Origin: Alistipes sp.
Lineage (GTDB): Bacteria; Bacteroidota; Bacteroidia; Bacteroidales; Rikenellaceae
DNA: 58,979 bases
Direction: 5' to 3'
Assembly (NCBI GenBank): GCA_017403125.1
Contig: JAFQOR010000014.1
Coordinates: 1 to 58,979 of the forward strand
Shown one piece after another: positions 17,075 to 27,300 of this stretch. The notes under the pieces were generated by a model that was not told the origin of the DNA, did no database searches, and worked only from the letters and a program-made list of their open reading frames with translations. The position numbers and the translations under genes are program-made. Each line of letters opens with the position of its first letter. Position 1 is the first letter of the stretch.

Positions 17075-18520
17075 ATGTCAGATAATTCAAGAAATATAAT
17101 AGACGAACTCGAAAAGAGCGACTACAAATATGGCTTCGTGACCGACATCGATACCGATGTTATCGAGTCGGGACTCTCCGAAGATGTCGTACGTCGCATC
17201 TCCGAGAAGAAGGGGGAGCCCGAGTGGATGTTGGAGCGTCGCTTGAAGGCATATCGCCATTGGCTGACACTCGAACCGCCTACGTGGGCGCATCTTACAA
17301 TTCCCCAGATAGATTTTCAGGCTATAAGCTACTACGCTGCACCCAAGCCCAAGAAGCAACTCAACTCCATGGACGAGGTCGATCCCGAACTCAAACGCAC
17401 CTTCGATAAGTTGGGTATTCCGTTGGAGGAGCAGATGGCGTTGGCGGGTGTAGCCGTCGATGCCGTCATGGATTCGGTGTCGGTAAAGACTACATTCAAG
17501 GATACGTTGGCAGAGAAGGGTATCATCTTCTGCTCGATATCGGAGGCAATCAAGGAGCACCCCGAGCTCGTTAAAAAGTATCTTGGCTCGGTTGTGCCGC
17601 ATACCGATAACTTCTATGCTGCGTTGAATGCTGCGGTGTTCTCCGACGGCTCGTTCTGCTACATTCCCAAGGGTGTGCGTTGCCCTATGGAGCTCTCGAC
17701 CTACTTCCGTATAAATGCAAGTGGTACGGGACAGTTCGAGCGTACGTTGATTGTTGCCGACGAGGGGTCGTATGTGAGCTACTTGGAGGGGTGTACCGCC
17801 CCCCAGCGCGACGAGAATCAGTTGCATGCTGCCGTAGTGGAGATTATTGTCGAGAAGGATGCCGATGTTAAGTACTCTACGGTGCAGAATTGGTATCCCG
17901 GTGATAAGGATGGCAAGGGTGGTATCTTCAACTTTGTTACCAAGCGTGGTTTGTGTAAGCAGGGTGCGCATCTGTCGTGGACGCAGGTTGAGACAGGCTC
18001 GGCATTGACGTGGAAGTATCCGAGTTGTATTCTTCTGGGCGATAACTCGTCGGGAGAGTTCTACTCGGTGGCTATGACGAACAATCGTCAGCAGGCCGAT
18101 ACGGGAACAAAGATGATACATATTGGACGTAACACCCGTTCGCGTATCGTGTCGAAGGGTATCTCGGCAGGCTTATCGGAGAATAGCTACCGTGGTTTGG
18201 TGCGTGTGGCAAAGGGTGCGGAGAATGCCCGCAACTATTCGCAGTGCGACTCGTTGCTCATAGGTGATAGATGTGGAGCACACACCTATCCGGTTATAGA
18301 TTGCCACAACCCCTCGGCCATATTGGAGCATGAGGCTACGACGTCGAAGATTTCGGAGGAGCAGCTCTTCTACTGCAACCAGCGAGGTCTTTCGACCGAG
18401 GATGCTGTGGGGCTTATTGTCAATGGCTATGCTCGCGAGGTGTTGGCGAAGTTGCCAATGGAGTTTGCCGTTGAGGCACAAAAGCTCCTGTCTATAAGTT
18501 TGGAGGGCTCGGTCGGATAG
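17075..18520 (+). CDS. sufB: Fe-S cluster scaffold subunit SufB
   Basis: A 481-residue SufB, part of the SufBC2D scaffold that assembles Fe-S clusters in the cytoplasm. Typical stretches are [38 protein letters not shown] (containing the cluster-associated Cys) and [16 protein letters not shown]. The conserved C-terminal core continues to [19 protein letters not shown]. Length and motifs are normal. It is first of the sufBCDS genes, with a consensus promoter just upstream, and is separated from sufC by 83 bases. Confidence 0.96.
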   Translation: MSDNSRNIIDELEKSDYKYGFVTDIDTDVIESGLSEDVVRRISEKKGEPEWMLERRLKAYRHWLTLEPPTWAHLTIPQIDFQAISYYAAPKPKKQLNSMDEVDPELKRTFDKLGIPLEEQMALAGVAVDAVMDSVSVKTTFKDTLAEKGIIFCSISEAIKEHPELVKKYLGSVVPHTDNFYAALNAAVFSDGSFCYIPKGVRCPMELSTYFRINASGTGQFERTLIVADEGSYVSYLEGCTAPQRDENQLHAAVVEIIVEKDADVKYSTVQNWYPGDKDGKGGIFNFVTKRGLCKQGAHLSWTQVETGSALTWKYPSCILLGDNSSGEFYSVAMTNNRQQADTGTKMIHIGRNTRSRIVSKGISAGLSENSYRGLVRVAKGAENARNYSQCDSLLIGDRCGAHTYPVIDCHNPSAILEHEATTSKISEEQLFYCNQRGLSTEDAVGLIVNGYAREVLAKLPMEFAVEAQKLLSISLEGSVG

Positions 18521-18603
18521 CCCTCGACAGTGCGAAGTGTGGCGATTGACAGTGTGGTCGGTTGCCTCGAAAAAAAGTGTAATTAAATAGAGAAGGAAAA
18601 GAT

Positions 18604-19356
18604 ATGTTAAAAGTTGAAAATTTGCATGCCTCGGTTGGTGAGAAGGATATTCTTCGCGGTATAAACCTCACGGTGAAGGCTGGCGAGGTACATGCGATTA
18701 TGGGCCCTAATGGCTCGGGAAAATCTACTCTTGCATCGGTGCTTGCCGGCAACGAGAAGTTTACGGTTACGCAGGGTAGCGTGGAGTTCATGGGTGAGGA
18801 TTTATTGCCTATGCCTATCGAGGAGCGCTCGCGCAAGGGCTTGTTCCTCGGCTTTCAGTATCCGGTTGAGATTCCGGGAGTCTCGATGGCAAACTTCATG
18901 AAGATGGCGGTCAATGAGCAGCGCAAGGCACGTGGCGAGGAGCCGCTGTCGGCAGCGGAGTATCTGCGCATGATGAAGGAGAAGAGTGCCATTGTGGAGC
19001 TTGACTCGAAGCTGACGTCGCGTGCGGTGAATGAGGGATTCTCGGGTGGCGAGAAGAAGAAGAACGAGATATTCCAGATGGCGATGCTTGATCCGAAATT
19101 GGCAATCCTCGACGAGACTGACTCGGGTCTTGATATTGATGCATTGCGTATTGTGGCTACGGGTGTTACACGTCTGCATACCAACGAAAATGCTACGGTG
19201 GTCATCACTCACTATCAGCGTCTTTTGGACTATATCGTTCCCGACTATGTGCATGTGTTGTACAAGGGACGTATAATCTATACGGGCGACAAGACCTTGG
19301 CTCTGCGCCTCGAAAAAGAGGGCTACGACTGGCTTATCAACAACTATGAAGAGTAG
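18604..19356 (+). CDS. sufC: Fe-S assembly ATPase SufC
   Basis: A 250-residue ABC-type ATPase that drives the SufBCD scaffold; it is soluble, not a transporter. Walker A is GPNGSGKST, the signature is GFSGGEKKKNEI (the SufC form with a Lys-rich tail), and Walker B ends in AILDETDSGLDIDAL. The switch histidine lies in VVITHYQRLLDYI. It is followed by sufD with overlap or a 4-base gap, depending on the sufD start. Confidence 0.97.
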   Translation: MLKVENLHASVGEKDILRGINLTVKAGEVHAIMGPNGSGKSTLASVLAGNEKFTVTQGSVEFMGEDLLPMPIEERSRKGLFLGFQYPVEIPGVSMANFMKMAVNEQRKARGEEPLSAAEYLRMMKEKSAIVELDSKLTSRAVNEGFSGGEKKKNEIFQMAMLDPKLAILDETDSGLDIDALRIVATGVTRLHTNENATVVITHYQRLLDYIVPDYVHVLYKGRIIYTGDKTLALRLEKEGYDWLINNYEE

Positions 19357-20191
19357 CCCTATGAAGAGTCGTTTGTTGGATATTATGGATGCTCAATATC
19401 TGCCAAAAGGCGATATAACCGAGTCGGGCAGATGGTTCTATACCGCTACGCAGAGTCGTAATATCACTATCGGTTGTGGTGCAAAGGTTGAGTTGCTGAT
19501 ATTCGATAGCGATAGATTTGAGGCGGATTGCGACGAAGAGTGCGAGGCAACTATCGACATCAGGTTGGAGGGTGGCGCCGAGCTAAAATTGGTGCATGTC
19601 ATAACTCATGATAGTGTCACATTGCTTAATATCGACCTTCGTGGCGATGCACAATGTCGTGTTACGGAGGTTATGCTTGGTGCTTCGACGCTAAAAGTGA
19701 CTTCGTCGTTGATGGGGAGCAATGCCCATTTCGATTTGAATGGACTGTTTGTGCTTGTTGGCGAGCAGAGAGGTAGTGTCGAGGTGGATGTAAACCACTT
19801 GCATGCCGAGACCACGTCGCGTACGCTCTTTAAGGGTGTTGCTTCGGGCGTGGCAAGGGGTAAGTTCTCGGGTATGATACTCGTTGAGCCCGATGCACAG
19901 CGCATACTTGCCGAGCAGACAAGTCGAAACATTGTGCTGAACGAGGCGCAGATTCTCACCGAGCCGCAGTTGGAGATATATGCCGACGACGTTAAGTGTA
20001 GCCATGGCGCTACGGTGGGTCAGCTCGATAGCGACGCCATACTCTATATGCGTCAGCGTGGTTTGAGCCTCGAAGATGCCAAGCGTATGCAGGTCGAGGG
20101 CTTTGTGTCGGACGTGGTTATGCACGCAGCCATAGAGCGCCTTATGGAGCCTTTGCAGGGTCTGTTGTCGGAGAAATTTAAGCAGTTGTAG
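19346..20191 (+). CDS. sufD: Fe-S assembly protein SufD, short form
   Basis: A protein of about 276-281 residues matching the C-terminal beta-helix core of SufD, the SufB partner in the scaffold. Conserved parts are LHAETTSRTLFKGVA, EQTSRNIVLNEAQI and DDVKCSHGATVGQLD, the last carrying the Cys-Ser-His found in SufD. It is much shorter than E. coli SufD (about 420 residues): the N-terminal helical domain is missing and the first 90 residues are divergent. Two starts are possible, 19346 (overlapping sufC by 11 bases) and 19361 (4 bases after its stop). It is probably functional, as the frame is intact and followed at once by sufS. Confidence 0.9.
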   Translation: MKSSPMKSRLLDIMDAQYLPKGDITESGRWFYTATQSRNITIGCGAKVELLIFDSDRFEADCDEECEATIDIRLEGGAELKLVHVITHDSVTLLNIDLRGDAQCRVTEVMLGASTLKVTSSLMGSNAHFDLNGLFVLVGEQRGSVEVDVNHLHAETTSRTLFKGVASGVARGKFSGMILVEPDAQRILAEQTSRNIVLNEAQILTEPQLEIYADDVKCSHGATVGQLDSDAILYMRQRGLSLEDAKRMQVEGFVSDVVMHAAIERLMEPLQGLLSEKFKQL

Positions 20192-20192
20192 A

Positions 20193-21410
20193 ATGTTTGA
20201 TGTCGATAAGATACGTGCCGATTTTCCAATCCTCGCACGCAAGGTAAACAACCGACCGTTGGTCTATTTCGATAGCGGTGCCACGGCACAGAAGCCGTGG
20301 GCGGTGATACGTCGCAGCGAGGAGCTTATGGTGGAGTACAACGCCAACATACACCGTGGCGTGCACCACCTATCGGGGCGTATGACAGATATGTACGAGG
20401 CGGCACGCGAGAGGGTGCGCCGGTTCATAGGGGCATCGCAACGCGAGGAGGTAATCTTTACGTCGGGTGCCACAGCTTCGATAAACCTCGTAGCCTATGC
20501 ATGGAGTGCCGCGAATCTCGGCCCGGGCGATAATGTCGTGGTGAGCGAGATGGAGCACCACTCCAACATTGTGCCATGGCAGATGGCTGCCATGCGTCAT
20601 GGTGCCGAGTTGAGGGTGTTGCCGTTTGATGATAGTGGCGAGTTGCGCATGGATATGCTTTCGTCGCTCATCGACAGTCGCACACGTCTTGTTGCGGTTA
20701 CCGAGGCGTCGAATACGTTGGGCACTACGCCCGACCTTCGTCCCATTATCGATGCTGCCCATGCTGTGGGTGCTGTGGTTATGGTTGATGGTTGTCAAGG
20801 CGTTGTGCATGGTGGTGGCAATGTTGCCGAACGCGGCTACGACTTTTACGCCTTCTCGGGACATAAGCTCTATGGCCCTACGGGTATCGGTATCTTGTAC
20901 GGACGTCGCGATATATTGGAGGCTATGCCTCCGTTTATGGGTGGTGGTGACATGGTCGATAGGGTGACATTTGCCAAGACGACCTACGCCCCTCTGCCCT
21001 TGAAGTATGAGGCAGGTACATCCAACTTTCTGGGTGCTGTGACCCTTGCCGAGGCTATCGACTATGTCGAGGCTGTTGGCATGGCAGCTATCGAACAGCA
21101 CGAGCAGGAGTTGTTGCGCCTTGCTACCGAGCGACTCATGGCAATCGACGGACTGCGCATCTATGGTCAGGCGTCGTCGAAGTGTCCTATTGTGTCGTTC
21201 ACGGTCGATGGTACTCACCCCTATGATGTGGGCATGATACTCGATAAGTTGGGTATAGCAATACGCACGGGACACCATTGTGCCGAGCCCGTAATGACAC
21301 ACTATGGTGTTACGGGTATGTGTCGTGCATCAATCGGCATGTACAACACGCGCGAGGAGGTTGAGGCTCTGGCGCAAGGGGTGGAGCGTGCTGTGGGCAT
21401 GTTGCGTTAA
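20193..21410 (+). CDS. sufS: Cysteine desulfurase SufS
   Basis: A 405-residue PLP enzyme (group II cysteine desulfurase) that supplies sulfur from cysteine for Fe-S assembly. The N-terminus YFDSGATAQKP, the PLP-binding Lys in AFSGHKLYGPTGIG and the catalytic Cys in RTGHHCAEPVM are all present. It begins one base after the sufD stop, so it is translationally coupled. No sufE or sufU gene follows; the sulfur-transfer partner must be elsewhere or not needed. Confidence 0.96.
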   Translation: MFDVDKIRADFPILARKVNNRPLVYFDSGATAQKPWAVIRRSEELMVEYNANIHRGVHHLSGRMTDMYEAARERVRRFIGASQREEVIFTSGATASINLVAYAWSAANLGPGDNVVVSEMEHHSNIVPWQMAAMRHGAELRVLPFDDSGELRMDMLSSLIDSRTRLVAVTEASNTLGTTPDLRPIIDAAHAVGAVVMVDGCQGVVHGGGNVAERGYDFYAFSGHKLYGPTGIGILYGRRDILEAMPPFMGGGDMVDRVTFAKTTYAPLPLKYEAGTSNFLGAVTLAEAIDYVEAVGMAAIEQHEQELLRLATERLMAIDGLRIYGQASSKCPIVSFTVDGTHPYDVGMILDKLGIAIRTGHHCAEPVMTHYGVTGMCRASIGMYNTREEVEALAQGVERAVGMLR

Positions 21411-21434
21411 TATTACAAACAAAGATAGTAGGGT

Positions 21435-22115
21435 ATGTTTATAGTCTTGGAGGGCTTGGATGGAGCCGGCAAATCGACGCAGATAGCTAAACTTACGGAG
21501 ATGTTTCGTGAGCGCGGTGTGGAGTGTGAATATCTGCACTTTCCACGCTTCGATGCTCCGGTATATGGCGAGCTTATAGCTCGTTTCTTGCGTGGTGACC
21601 TCGGCTCTGTCGATACGGTCAATCCCTATCTTGTGGCGCTGCTCTATGCCGGTGACCGCGCGGATGCTGCATCGATGATTAGAGGCTGGCAGGACGAGGG
21701 CAAGGTGGTTATTGCCGATAGGTATGTCTATTCGAATGTGGGCTATCAGTGTGCCAAGACCGCATCGCATGACGAGCGCTTGGCGCTGCGCAATTGGATT
21801 CTCGAAACCGAGTATGGGCAGTTCGCCATTCCGCGTCCCGACCTATCACTCTTTCTAGACGTCCCCTTCTCGTTTACCGAGCGCAAGCTAACATCGCACC
21901 GCGAGGGCGACGATAGGGAGTATTTGCAGGGGGGACGCGACATTCACGAGGCGTCGCTCGACCTTCAACGCCGTGTCCGCGAGGTCTATTTGGAGGCGGC
22001 TGATGACTACAACGACTTGAAGGTTGTGGATTGCTCTACGGAGGATAACCTTATGGCGAGTCCCGAAGCCATCTATGAGCGTATCATGGAGCATATAGCC
22101 CCCATGCTTAAATAG
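21435..22115 (+). CDS. tmk: Thymidylate kinase
   Basis: A 226-residue P-loop kinase that phosphorylates dTMP to dTDP. The P-loop is EGLDGAGKST (Lys13) and the DR motif is DRYVYSNVGYQC, with a lid region further on (around GDDREYLQGGRD). It lies 24 bases after sufS on the same strand, so it may be read through from the suf promoter. The DoxX-like gene follows immediately, overlapping by one base if its GTG is used. Confidence 0.92.
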   Translation: MFIVLEGLDGAGKSTQIAKLTEMFRERGVECEYLHFPRFDAPVYGELIARFLRGDLGSVDTVNPYLVALLYAGDRADAASMIRGWQDEGKVVIADRYVYSNVGYQCAKTASHDERLALRNWILETEYGQFAIPRPDLSLFLDVPFSFTERKLTSHREGDDREYLQGGRDIHEASLDLQRRVREVYLEAADDYNDLKVVDCSTEDNLMASPEAIYERIMEHIAPMLK

Positions 22116-22120
22116 TGACA

Positions 22121-23194
22121 ATGTTTCAGCACGCACGAAGCATATATTTCGCAGCGCTACGCCTAATGTTGGGTGCGCTCTTCGTCTTCTCCGGTTTTGT
22201 CAAGTCTGCCGACCCGGTGGGTACATCGGTGTTTGTCGAGAAGTATTTGGCAACCTACTCCATGGAGTGGCTTCTGCCGGCATCGCTATATATAGCTGTG
22301 GCGTTGGGCGTTGTGGAGATGGTGCTTGGCGCTATGCTCGTTTTGCGTCTTATGCTTCGACGTGCGTTGTTCCTAACGACCCTATTTCTTGCAATCTTTA
22401 CGGTGGTAACATTGTTGAGCGCAACGTTGTTGCCTATTGGCGATTGCGGATGCTTTGGCGATGCCGTGAAGCTCACACCGTGGCAGACGTTTCTGAAGAA
22501 TGTGGTTATGCTGCCCGTTGCTGTGTGGCTCTATCGGGGTAGCGATAAGGGGTCTATCGTGCGTCGCGATGCTGTGTGGCTGTCTGCTTTGTTCGTGGTG
22601 GCAATAGCTATAAACGTCTATGCTATACGCCATCTGCCGCTCATCGACTTCATGCCATATAAGGTGGGGTTGGATTTGCGTTCGGCAGTCGATGCGGAGC
22701 GTCATGCCGAGGCGGAGTCGGTGCGCAACATATTGGTCTTTCGTGATAAGGCTACGGGCGAGAGGCGCGAGTTCAAAGATACGGATACGGCGTGCTGGAT
22801 GGATGAGAATTTAGAGTATGAGGATGCCTACGTACGGCATGAGTCGCATGTGGAGATGCAGTTCTCGGATTTGCGCATCTATGATGCACAGGGTCAAGAG
22901 TGCAGTATGGAGCTGTTGCAGCGCAATGGACGCTATGCCTGGCTATTGGTTAGGGGTGTTGATATGTTGTATGGCGATAGGTTGCGTGCAGTAGAGAGGT
23001 TGCGCATGGCCTATCCCGATACCTATATTATAGTTATAGCCGCAGCAGATAGGCTTGCCGTCGAGGAGTTGCTCTTTATGACGTGCTACGAGATGGATGC
23101 TATGACCATGCGTTCGATGATGCGTGCCGAGGTAGGTGTCGTGGTCATCGACGATGGAGTGATAATCGACAAGCGTAGCTTCCGCGATATATAG
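22121..23194 (+). CDS. DoxX/MauE-like membrane protein (BT_3928-type)
   Basis: About 357 residues. The N-terminal half has four hydrophobic helices with ALFVFSGFVKSADPVG at the start and PIGDCGCFGDAVKLTPWQTF in the loop, the signature of the DoxX/MauE membrane family. The C-terminal half is soluble (about 210-357) and includes NILVFRDKATGER and YIIVIAAADRLAVEELL, suggesting a degenerate thioredoxin-like domain. MauE relatives supply redox equivalents for disulfide chemistry across the membrane; this use is inferred. The start is either the GTG at 22115, overlapping the tmk stop, or the ATG at 22121. A terminator follows. Confidence 0.8.
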   Translation: MFQHARSIYFAALRLMLGALFVFSGFVKSADPVGTSVFVEKYLATYSMEWLLPASLYIAVALGVVEMVLGAMLVLRLMLRRALFLTTLFLAIFTVVTLLSATLLPIGDCGCFGDAVKLTPWQTFLKNVVMLPVAVWLYRGSDKGSIVRRDAVWLSALFVVAIAINVYAIRHLPLIDFMPYKVGLDLRSAVDAERHAEAESVRNILVFRDKATGERREFKDTDTACWMDENLEYEDAYVRHESHVEMQFSDLRIYDAQGQECSMELLQRNGRYAWLLVRGVDMLYGDRLRAVERLRMAYPDTYIIVIAAADRLAVEELLFMTCYEMDAMTMRSMMRAEVGVVVIDDGVIIDKRSFRDI

Positions 23195-23217
23195 GTGCAT
23201 GGCATTTGGCAAGATAA

Positions 23218-23257
23218 TTGACTGTTTCACATCGAGTGAAACGGTCAAATTTTTTTT
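23218..23257 (+). terminator. Intrinsic terminator abutting the efflux adaptor start codon
   Basis: A 13-bp stem (23218-23230 with 23236-23248, one G-U pair), an ATCGA loop and eight T at 23250-23257. The ATG of the adaptor gene is the next base (23258). It ends the suf-tmk-DoxX transcription unit, or acts as an attenuator of the efflux genes. Confidence 0.88.
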
Positions 23258-24283
23258 ATGCGTCTTTTCCATCTTCTCATTCCACTTTTGGCTATCGGCT
23301 GTGGCGGTCGCGATGCTGCCGTCGAGGAGCCATTGCGTCCCGTTAAGTGTATTACGGTCAGCGCCTACACGCGCCAGAGTCGCGATTTTGCAGCACTCAC
23401 AACAGCCGACGATGCGGTGAACCTTGCGTTCAAAATTTCGGGACGTGTGGTCGATATTCCCGTGGCAAAGGGTATGGCTGTCAAACGTGGCGACCTGCTT
23501 GCTGCGCTTGATACGCGAGATGTAAAGTTGCAGGTCGATGCCGCCCTTGCAGCCTATACCGAGGCGCAATCGCGTCTGAACCGTGCACAACGTCTTTTGG
23601 CTCACGACGCTATATCACAGCAGGAGGTGGAGTCGCTCGAAAACAGCGTTGCACAAACACGCTCGGCATACGAAAATTCGTTGTCGCTGATGGATGATAC
23701 GCGCATCACGGCGCCCTTCGATGGTGTGGTTGAACGAACCTATGTCGATGCCTTTCAGCGCGTAGCGTCGGGTGAGACTGTGGTTAGAATGGTCAATCCC
23801 ATAAGCACTACGGTGGGGTTTACTGCACCCGAAAATGTGGTGACCGAACTTGCCAAGCCCACGACGAAGTTTACCGTCGAGTTCGATGCCTATCCCGGTG
23901 TTAAGTTCGCGGCGGTCATAAAGAGCTTTGCTCGCACCTCTTCCGATGCTTTGGGTTTTCCGGTGTCGTTGCGACTTACAGATGTAGATAGGAAGAAATA
24001 TGATATTTCGCCGGGTATGACATGCATAGCTACGGTTATAACCCCCGAACGCGATTTTCGAGCTGTTGTCGTGCCTCTTACGGCTATATATGCCCCCGCA
24101 TCGGGAGGTACGTTCGTATGGGTCGTAGAGAGCGATGTGGTTAGGTTGCGCCGTGTTGTGTTGGGCGACCCTGTGGCGAGTGATAGCGTGGTAGTCCCCA
24201 AGGGGTTGGTGGCGGGTGAGCGCGTGGTTGTTGCCGGAGTCTATCAGCTCCACGACGGCGAGAGGGTGCGCATAATCGAGTAG
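23258..24283 (+). CDS. RND efflux periplasmic adaptor lipoprotein
   Basis: A 341-residue membrane-fusion protein that joins an RND pump to its outer-membrane channel. A short signal peptide ends in a lipobox (LLAIGC), so it is lipid-anchored in the periplasm. A barrel-sandwich/lipoyl half (KISGRVVDIPVAKGMAVKRG), an alpha-hairpin with heptad-like Gln/Glu/Arg residues (about 90-145), the second lipoyl half (ITAPFDGVVERTYVDA) and a beta-barrel follow in order. The ATG directly follows a terminator T-run and no ribosome-binding site can fit, yet the signal peptide requires this start. Confidence 0.92.
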   Translation: MRLFHLLIPLLAIGCGGRDAAVEEPLRPVKCITVSAYTRQSRDFAALTTADDAVNLAFKISGRVVDIPVAKGMAVKRGDLLAALDTRDVKLQVDAALAAYTEAQSRLNRAQRLLAHDAISQQEVESLENSVAQTRSAYENSLSLMDDTRITAPFDGVVERTYVDAFQRVASGETVVRMVNPISTTVGFTAPENVVTELAKPTTKFTVEFDAYPGVKFAAVIKSFARTSSDALGFPVSLRLTDVDRKKYDISPGMTCIATVITPERDFRAVVVPLTAIYAPASGGTFVWVVESDVVRLRRVVLGDPVASDSVVVPKGLVAGERVVVAGVYQLHDGERVRIIE

Positions 24284-24307
24284 TAACGACAAAGCCATTC
24301 TGTTGCC

Positions 24308-27300
24308 ATGAAGTTCAATATATCGCAATACTCCATTAGGAATCGTCATATCATTTGGCTCTTTCTTGCTATCATGCTCGTTGGGGGTGTCTATGCCTTC
24401 GAGGTTTTGGGTAAGCGCGAGGACTCCACGTTCAAGATTAAGAGTGCCGTAGTCACTTGTCCCTATCCCGGAGCAACGCCCGAGGAGGTCGAACAGCTTG
24501 TTGCAATACCCATGGAGCGTAGCCTGCGAACGCTTGGCTCGGTGCGTAAGATAACCTCGGAATCGCACTTTGGCTATGCGCGTATAGTTGTGGAGCTACA
24601 CCCCTCGACACCTGCCGAGCGTATCCCGCAACTGTGGGATGAACTGCGACGTAAGGTAGATGCCGTAGCACAAACTCTGCCCGAGGGTGTGGGTGCGATA
24701 GGCATAGCCGATGACTTTGGCGATGTCTATGGCATGTACTACGCCATTGTCGGTGATGGAGGGTATAGTTGGGATGAACTGCGTAGCTATGCGCGTGCTG
24801 TCGAAACACAACTCTACACAATAGATGGCGTAGATAAGGTTATGCTTGTGGGCGAGCAGTCGCCCGAGATAGCTGTTGTTATCAGCCCTGCCACACTCGC
24901 CACATTCGAACTTAAACCCGATGCCATTGCTCGCGCCATTGCCGAGCAAAACAATGTGGCATCGCTCGGAACACGTCGTGCGGGTGACGTGGAGATTGAA
25001 CTTGCGGAGGGTACGACATATATGTCGGTCGAAGATATCGAGAATCAGCTGCTGAGTGCAACCGATGGCAAGCAGTATCGTTTAGGCGATGTTGCGCGTG
25101 TCGAGCGTAGGTATAAGGAGCCGGCATCGTTGCTGTTGAGCGTGGATGGTAGGCGTGCCATAGGTGTGGCAGTGGCGTCGAATCCCGAAATGGATATTGT
25201 TGCGGTAGGCGATAGTGTCGAGGAGGTGCTTGCGTTTATGAGTCGAAGGTTGCCTGCCGGTGTTGAGATTGTTACGCTCTATCCCGAGAACGAGATAGCG
25301 CGCGAGGCGACAGACGACTTTCTTGTAAACTTGGTGGAGTCGGTCGCCATTGTTGTACTGCTAATCATGCTGACCATGGGGCTGCGCTCGGGGGTGGTCG
25401 TGGGGTCGTCGCTCATTTTCTGTATCGGTGCTACGCTGCTCATAATGTTGTTTATTGGCGAGGGGTTGAATCGTACCTCGTTGGCAGGCTTTATCATCGC
25501 CATGGGCATGCTTGTGGATAATGCTATTGTCGTGGTTGATAATTCGCGGATGTTGTTGCGCCGCAATCTCTCACTCAACGAAGCGATGGTTCAAGGTGCC
25601 ACGAAGCCACGTATGGGGCTGCTTGCTGCGACGCTCATAGCCATTATTTCGTTTCTGCCCTTGCAACTTGCACCCTCGTCTGCGGCGGAGATTATACGAC
25701 CTCTCTTCGTTGTTATTGCCATATCGTTGCTCATGAGCTGGGTGCTTGCTCTTACGCAGGTGCCTGCGATGGGCGCTATGCTACTCAAAGCTCCCGCGAA
25801 GGTGCAGCCTGTCGAACGTTCGGTGTGGTTTTATCGTGTGGTACGGTGGCTTATGCGGCACAGAATCGCAGTTGTGTGCGTCATTATATCGCTATTTGTG
25901 TTGTCGTTGTGGGGTATGGGGCGCATGCCGCAAAACTTCTTCCCGCAACTCTCGAAACCCTATTTCCGTGCAGATGTTTTGCTCCCGGAGGGCTATGATA
26001 TCGAGGCTACGCAGGCGTCGTTAGACGATATGGTGGGGTGGCTGCAAGCGCAGCCCGAGGTTAAGCGCGTATCGACAACGGCGGGTGGTACACCGCCGAG
26101 ATACTACCTTGCAAGTGGTAGCTATGCTTCGCGTCCGAACTATGGCAATCTCCTTGTTGAGCTCCACGACAAAGAGCATACGGCGCGCGTGGAGCAGAGG
26201 TTTGATGAATGGGTTACGGCAAATATGCCCGATGTGTGGTTGCGCTCGTCGCTATTCAAACTCTCCCCTGTGCCCGATGCAACCATCGAGTTTGGTTTTG
26301 TGGGCGAAAACGTGGATACGTTGCTCGCTTTGACCAAGCGTGCCATGCAGATTATGTGGCAGAGCGGGGAGGCGCGCAACGTGCGTAACAGCTGGGGTAA
26401 TAGGGTGGCGGTATGGCAACCGCGCTATTCGCAGATTAAGGCTCAACGTATTGGTGTTGAGCGAAGTAGTATGGTGCGCTCGTTGGAGCTCGCAACTTCG
26501 GGCTTGCGCGTCGCCACTTACCGTGAGGCGGAGTTGTCGATGCCTATTCTGTTGCGCTCTACGGCGTTGGCAGATACCACGCTTGCGGCGTTGAGAACGA
26601 TGCCCGTATTCTCGACTGCGGGTATGACCTTCTCCATTGAGCAGGCGTCATCGGGCTTCGACTTCGATTTCCGTACCTCGGTCATCAAGCGCATAAATTC
26701 CGAGCGTGTGATGAAGGCGCAGTGCGACCCTAAACGCGGTGTTAATGCCATTGCACTGCTCGATAAATTGAGGCGCGATATCGAGGCGGATATATCTCTT
26801 GCGGATGGCTATCGCATGGAGCTTTATGGTGACGAGGAGAGCCGTGAAGAGTCGAATCGCGCTATTGTCGAGAAGTTACCTTTGACGCTGATACTCATCT
26901 TCTTGATACTGTTGCTGTTGTTCGGACGTTATCGCGATACGTTGGTCGTTGTAATTACCATACCGCTAATATTTATTGGCGTGGTGCTGGGACTTTTGCT
27001 CTTCGGTAAGATGTTCGACTTCTTCTCGCTATTGGGACTACTCGGACTCATTGGCATGAATGTGAAAAATGCCGTTATCCTCATCTCGCGCATAACAGAA
27101 CTTCGTGGCATGGGGGTGGCTCCTGTCGATGCTGTCGCACGTGCAGCGGCAGACCGTCTGGTGCCTGTTGTAACGGCGTCGGGAACTACGGTGTTGGGTC
27201 TTGTGCCACTGCTTTTCGACTCGATGTTCGGAGGCATGGCAGCCACGATAATGGGTGGTTTGGTAGTGGCTACGATGCTGGTGCTTATGGTGCTGCCGGT

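Noticed and set aside
17087-18121. A 344-codon open frame on the minus strand opposite sufB
   Set aside because: sufB is unmistakable on the plus strand and has a promoter; the antisense product is basic, repetitive in composition and unrecognisable.
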